A stretch of DNA of 64,000 bases from Anastrepha obliqua (Eukaryota > Arthropoda > Insecta > Diptera > Tephritidae): assembly GCF_027943255.1 (NCBI RefSeq), contig NC_072897.1, positions 56,320,406-56,384,405 of the forward strand. Direction: 5' to 3'. Of the stretch, positions 63,944-64,000 are shown piece by piece. The translations under genes and the position numbers were made by a program. Position 1 is the stretch's first letter; each line of letters starts with the position of its first letter. The notes beneath the pieces are model-generated. The model made no database searches. It was not told the origin of the DNA and saw nothing but the letters and a program-made list of their open reading frames with translations.

Positions 63944-64000
63944 TATTAAATTTAACAAGGACCTCACTATTTCGTCAAAACAAATATTTCCGTAAAAAAC

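Larger units (their letters stand above)
59340..64000 (-). mobile_element. Errantivirus-type gypsy endogenous element, partial, runs off the right edge
   Basis: Reading right to left: gag (62594-63943), protease and RT (61378-62600), a deletion removing RNase H and integrase, then an envelope-like ORF in pieces (about 59890-61300) and the 3' LTR. This order with a third ORF is characteristic of insect errantiviruses (17.6/297/gypsy type). Frame shifts in the protease region and env, together with the pol deletion, make it defective. The 5' LTR lies beyond position 64000. Confidence 0.85.

Overview
The window is eukaryotic, almost certainly from a higher fly. Genes have short AT-rich introns with GT..AG ends, and intergenic DNA is AT-rich with CATACATA/TATATG microsatellites. 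Jockey, I/LOA-group, R1, RTE, copia, gypsy/errantivirus, mariner, Harbinger, piggyBac, hAT and Transib elements all occur together, along with a tRNA-derived SINE. A tephritid fruit fly would fit, but that is an inference. There is no operon and no prokaryotic gene. This is a TE graveyard with two small islands of host exons.

Layout. 1-22146 is one multi-layer nest on the minus strand. An I/LOA-group LINE (E2; 1-545 and 3616-5710) carries a second, 5'-truncated LINE (E1; 546-3615). Beside it, a single Jockey element is now spread over 5711-22146. It was split by a SINE (13294-13600), whose AT tail took a gypsy LTR element (6199-13293), itself filled with R1, RTE, mariner and tandem-repeat DNA. 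It was split again by a copia element (14649-19227) and by a mariner plus LOA fragment (19791-21445). The pieces rejoin in frame on paper. 22150-33940 holds a dead Harbinger split by a TTAA MITE, a second MITE, a foldback repeat, a SINE-like tandem repeat, a second Harbinger with its Myb-like partner gene, a 96-bp minisatellite, a deleted mariner-like element, a piggyBac remnant and a gypsy fragment. 33945-37920 is an LOA-like LINE with ORF1, EN, RT and RNase H.

38480-43330 contains the C-terminal exons of a nucleoporin gene resembling Nup160 (+ strand, splice phases preserved), invaded by an RTE remnant and another LINE. 43330-47890 is a LINE with a (CTA)n tail and a MITE in its ORF1. 47964-50410 is a Harbinger element whose two genes both look intact. 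It sits inside an exon-like stretch of a minus-strand host gene whose other exons lie at 51814-52211, on the far side of a mariner-like element with perfect terminal repeats (50539-51792). 52752-54410 is a ZMYM1-like hAT remnant.

The most striking item is 55347-59324: a near-complete Transib transposon, the family related to the RAG1 recombinase. It has termini beginning with the heptamer CACAGTG, an exact 5-bp CCCCA target duplication, long inverted arms with internal tandem repeats, and a transposase broken by a single extra T in a T8 run. The window ends in a gypsy-type errantivirus (59340-64000, minus) with gag, protease, RT and an env remnant, but no RNase H/integrase.

All assignments come from reading translations and repeats by eye. 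Element boundaries without a target duplication are approximate.
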